A stretch of 6,080 nt of DNA. It comes from Chromatiales bacterium (GTDB taxonomy: Bacteria > Pseudomonadota > Gammaproteobacteria > UBA6429 > Thiohalophilaceae). The notes below the pieces were generated by a model. The model had not been told where the DNA came from, made no database searches, and was given only the letters and a program-made list of their open reading frames with translations. The position numbers and the translations under genes are program-made. Where the stretch lies: the NCBI GenBank assembly GCA_027057985.1, contig JALUTJ010000089.1, positions 1 to 6,080 on the forward strand. The letters run 5' to 3'. Position 1 is the stretch's first letter. Every line of letters starts with the position of its first letter. Below are positions 5,542 through 6,080 of this stretch, piece by piece.

Positions 5542-6080
5542 GTGCTGAACAGAAAAAGAAAAAAGGATAAGCCAAAGCTGGCCATCGTTATGACCGGGGG
5601 TGGTGCACGAGCCGCTTACCAGGTCGGCGTACTCAAGGCCATTGCCGAGATGCTGCCACCCCATACCCCCTGCCCTTTCAGTATTATCTGTGGCACCTCG
5701 GCCGGCGCTATCAATGCTGCCTCGCTGGCTGCCCGCACCGGACACTTTCGCAATTCGGTAAGACGTATCCATACAGTATGGTCAAATTTTACCTCCGACC
5801 AGATTTTCAGAACCGATGCAACCGGCATTGCCAAAACCGGTGCTCACTGGCTCATTGCCATGATGCTCGGTGGAATGGGCAAGCATAACCCACTTTACCT
5901 GCTGGATCGCAGCCCCCTGCGCCGTTTACTGGAGCAGTATATCGATAGCAGCGTGTTTCAACGCGCCATTGATCGCGGTACCTTACATGCGCTCAGCGTC
6001 AATGCCACCGGCTATACCTCGCACCAGTGTGTTTCTTTTTACCACGGTCATGAATCCTTAAAAAACTGGAAGCGTGCACA
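5542..6080 (+). CDS. Patatin-like phospholipase, 5' part (runs off window)
   Basis: The first 179 codons of a patatin-family lipid acyl hydrolase. The oxyanion-hole motif TGGGARAAYQVGVLKAI (18-34) and the nucleophile elbow GTSAG (51-55, S53) are both present. The partner Asp of the Ser-Asp dyad (DG[G/A]) would lie beyond the right edge, so catalytic completeness cannot be judged. LLDRSPLRRLLEQYI (120-134) and the following strand LSVNATGYTS (151-160) fit cytosolic bacterial members of about 350-420 residues. Residues 1-12 are basic (NRKRKKDKPK) with no signal peptide. Start: GTG at 5542 follows an AGGGGG Shine-Dalgarno (5532-5537); an in-frame TAG at 5527 excludes a longer form. The next start, ATG 5590, would remove the strand leading into the GGG motif. 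The physiological substrate is unknown; phospholipid turnover is inferred from the family. Third codon positions are more G/C-rich than in the minus-strand genes (19 of the first 29 codons from ATG 5590, against 11 of the first 31 in the HIT-family gene). Confidence 0.92.
   Translation, partial: MLNRKRKKDKPKLAIVMTGGGARAAYQVGVLKAIAEMLPPHTPCPFSIICGTSAGAINAASLAARTGHFRNSVRRIHTVWSNFTSDQIFRTDATGIAKTGAHWLIAMMLGGMGKHNPLYLLDRSPLRRLLEQYIDSSVFQRAIDRGTLHALSVNATGYTSHQCVSFYHGHESLKNWKRA

Noticed and set aside
5373..5570. Plus-strand open frame of 65 codons overlapping the palindromic element and the patatin start
   Set aside because: It begins inside the right arm of the repeat, has a composition expected from AT-rich intergenic DNA, no recognisable domain and no clear ribosome binding site.

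Overview
The window looks like a chromosomal segment from a gammaproteobacterium of moderate GC content. The evidence is a proteobacterial-type GshA that aligns along its length with my memory of E. coli GshA, a ZapE cell-division ATPase and a TrmO tRNA methyltransferase, all close to enterobacterial forms. The species cannot be told from the sequence. No transposase, phage gene, CRISPR array, rRNA or tRNA was seen.

Layout: five genes lie on the minus strand and run right to left, from about 5202 down to 132. They are a tandem-CDGSH iron-sulfur protein (4753-5202), zapE (3620-4747), trmO (2896-3618), a HIT/GalT-superfamily protein resembling GDP-sugar phosphorylases (1866-2903) and gshA (132-1715). 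The first four are packed with gaps of 5 and 1 bases and then an 8-base overlap, so they are probably one transcript. gshA follows after a 150-base gap and may have its own promoter. On the plus strand a patatin-like phospholipase gene starts at 5542 and runs off the right edge. Its codon use is visibly more G/C-rich than that of the minus-strand genes.

The divergent intergenic region (5203-5541) is AT-rich. It is interrupted by a 74-base GC-rich palindromic element (5303-5376) with 11-base terminal arms and two inner hairpins that carry the same ATCCCT loop sequence. It looks like a small non-coding repeat of the REP/ERIC/MITE kind. The left end (1-131) is non-coding as far as I can see and holds a run of 16 T.

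Functionally, glutathione synthesis (GshA) and an iron-sulfur CDGSH protein suggest a loose redox theme. ZapE and TrmO are housekeeping genes. The most intriguing gene is the GDP-sugar phosphorylase-like protein, whose active-site region closely resembles plant VTC2 and animal GDPGP1 as I remember them. No clear new multi-gene system is evident. Four of the six genes appear to use TTG or GTG starts.
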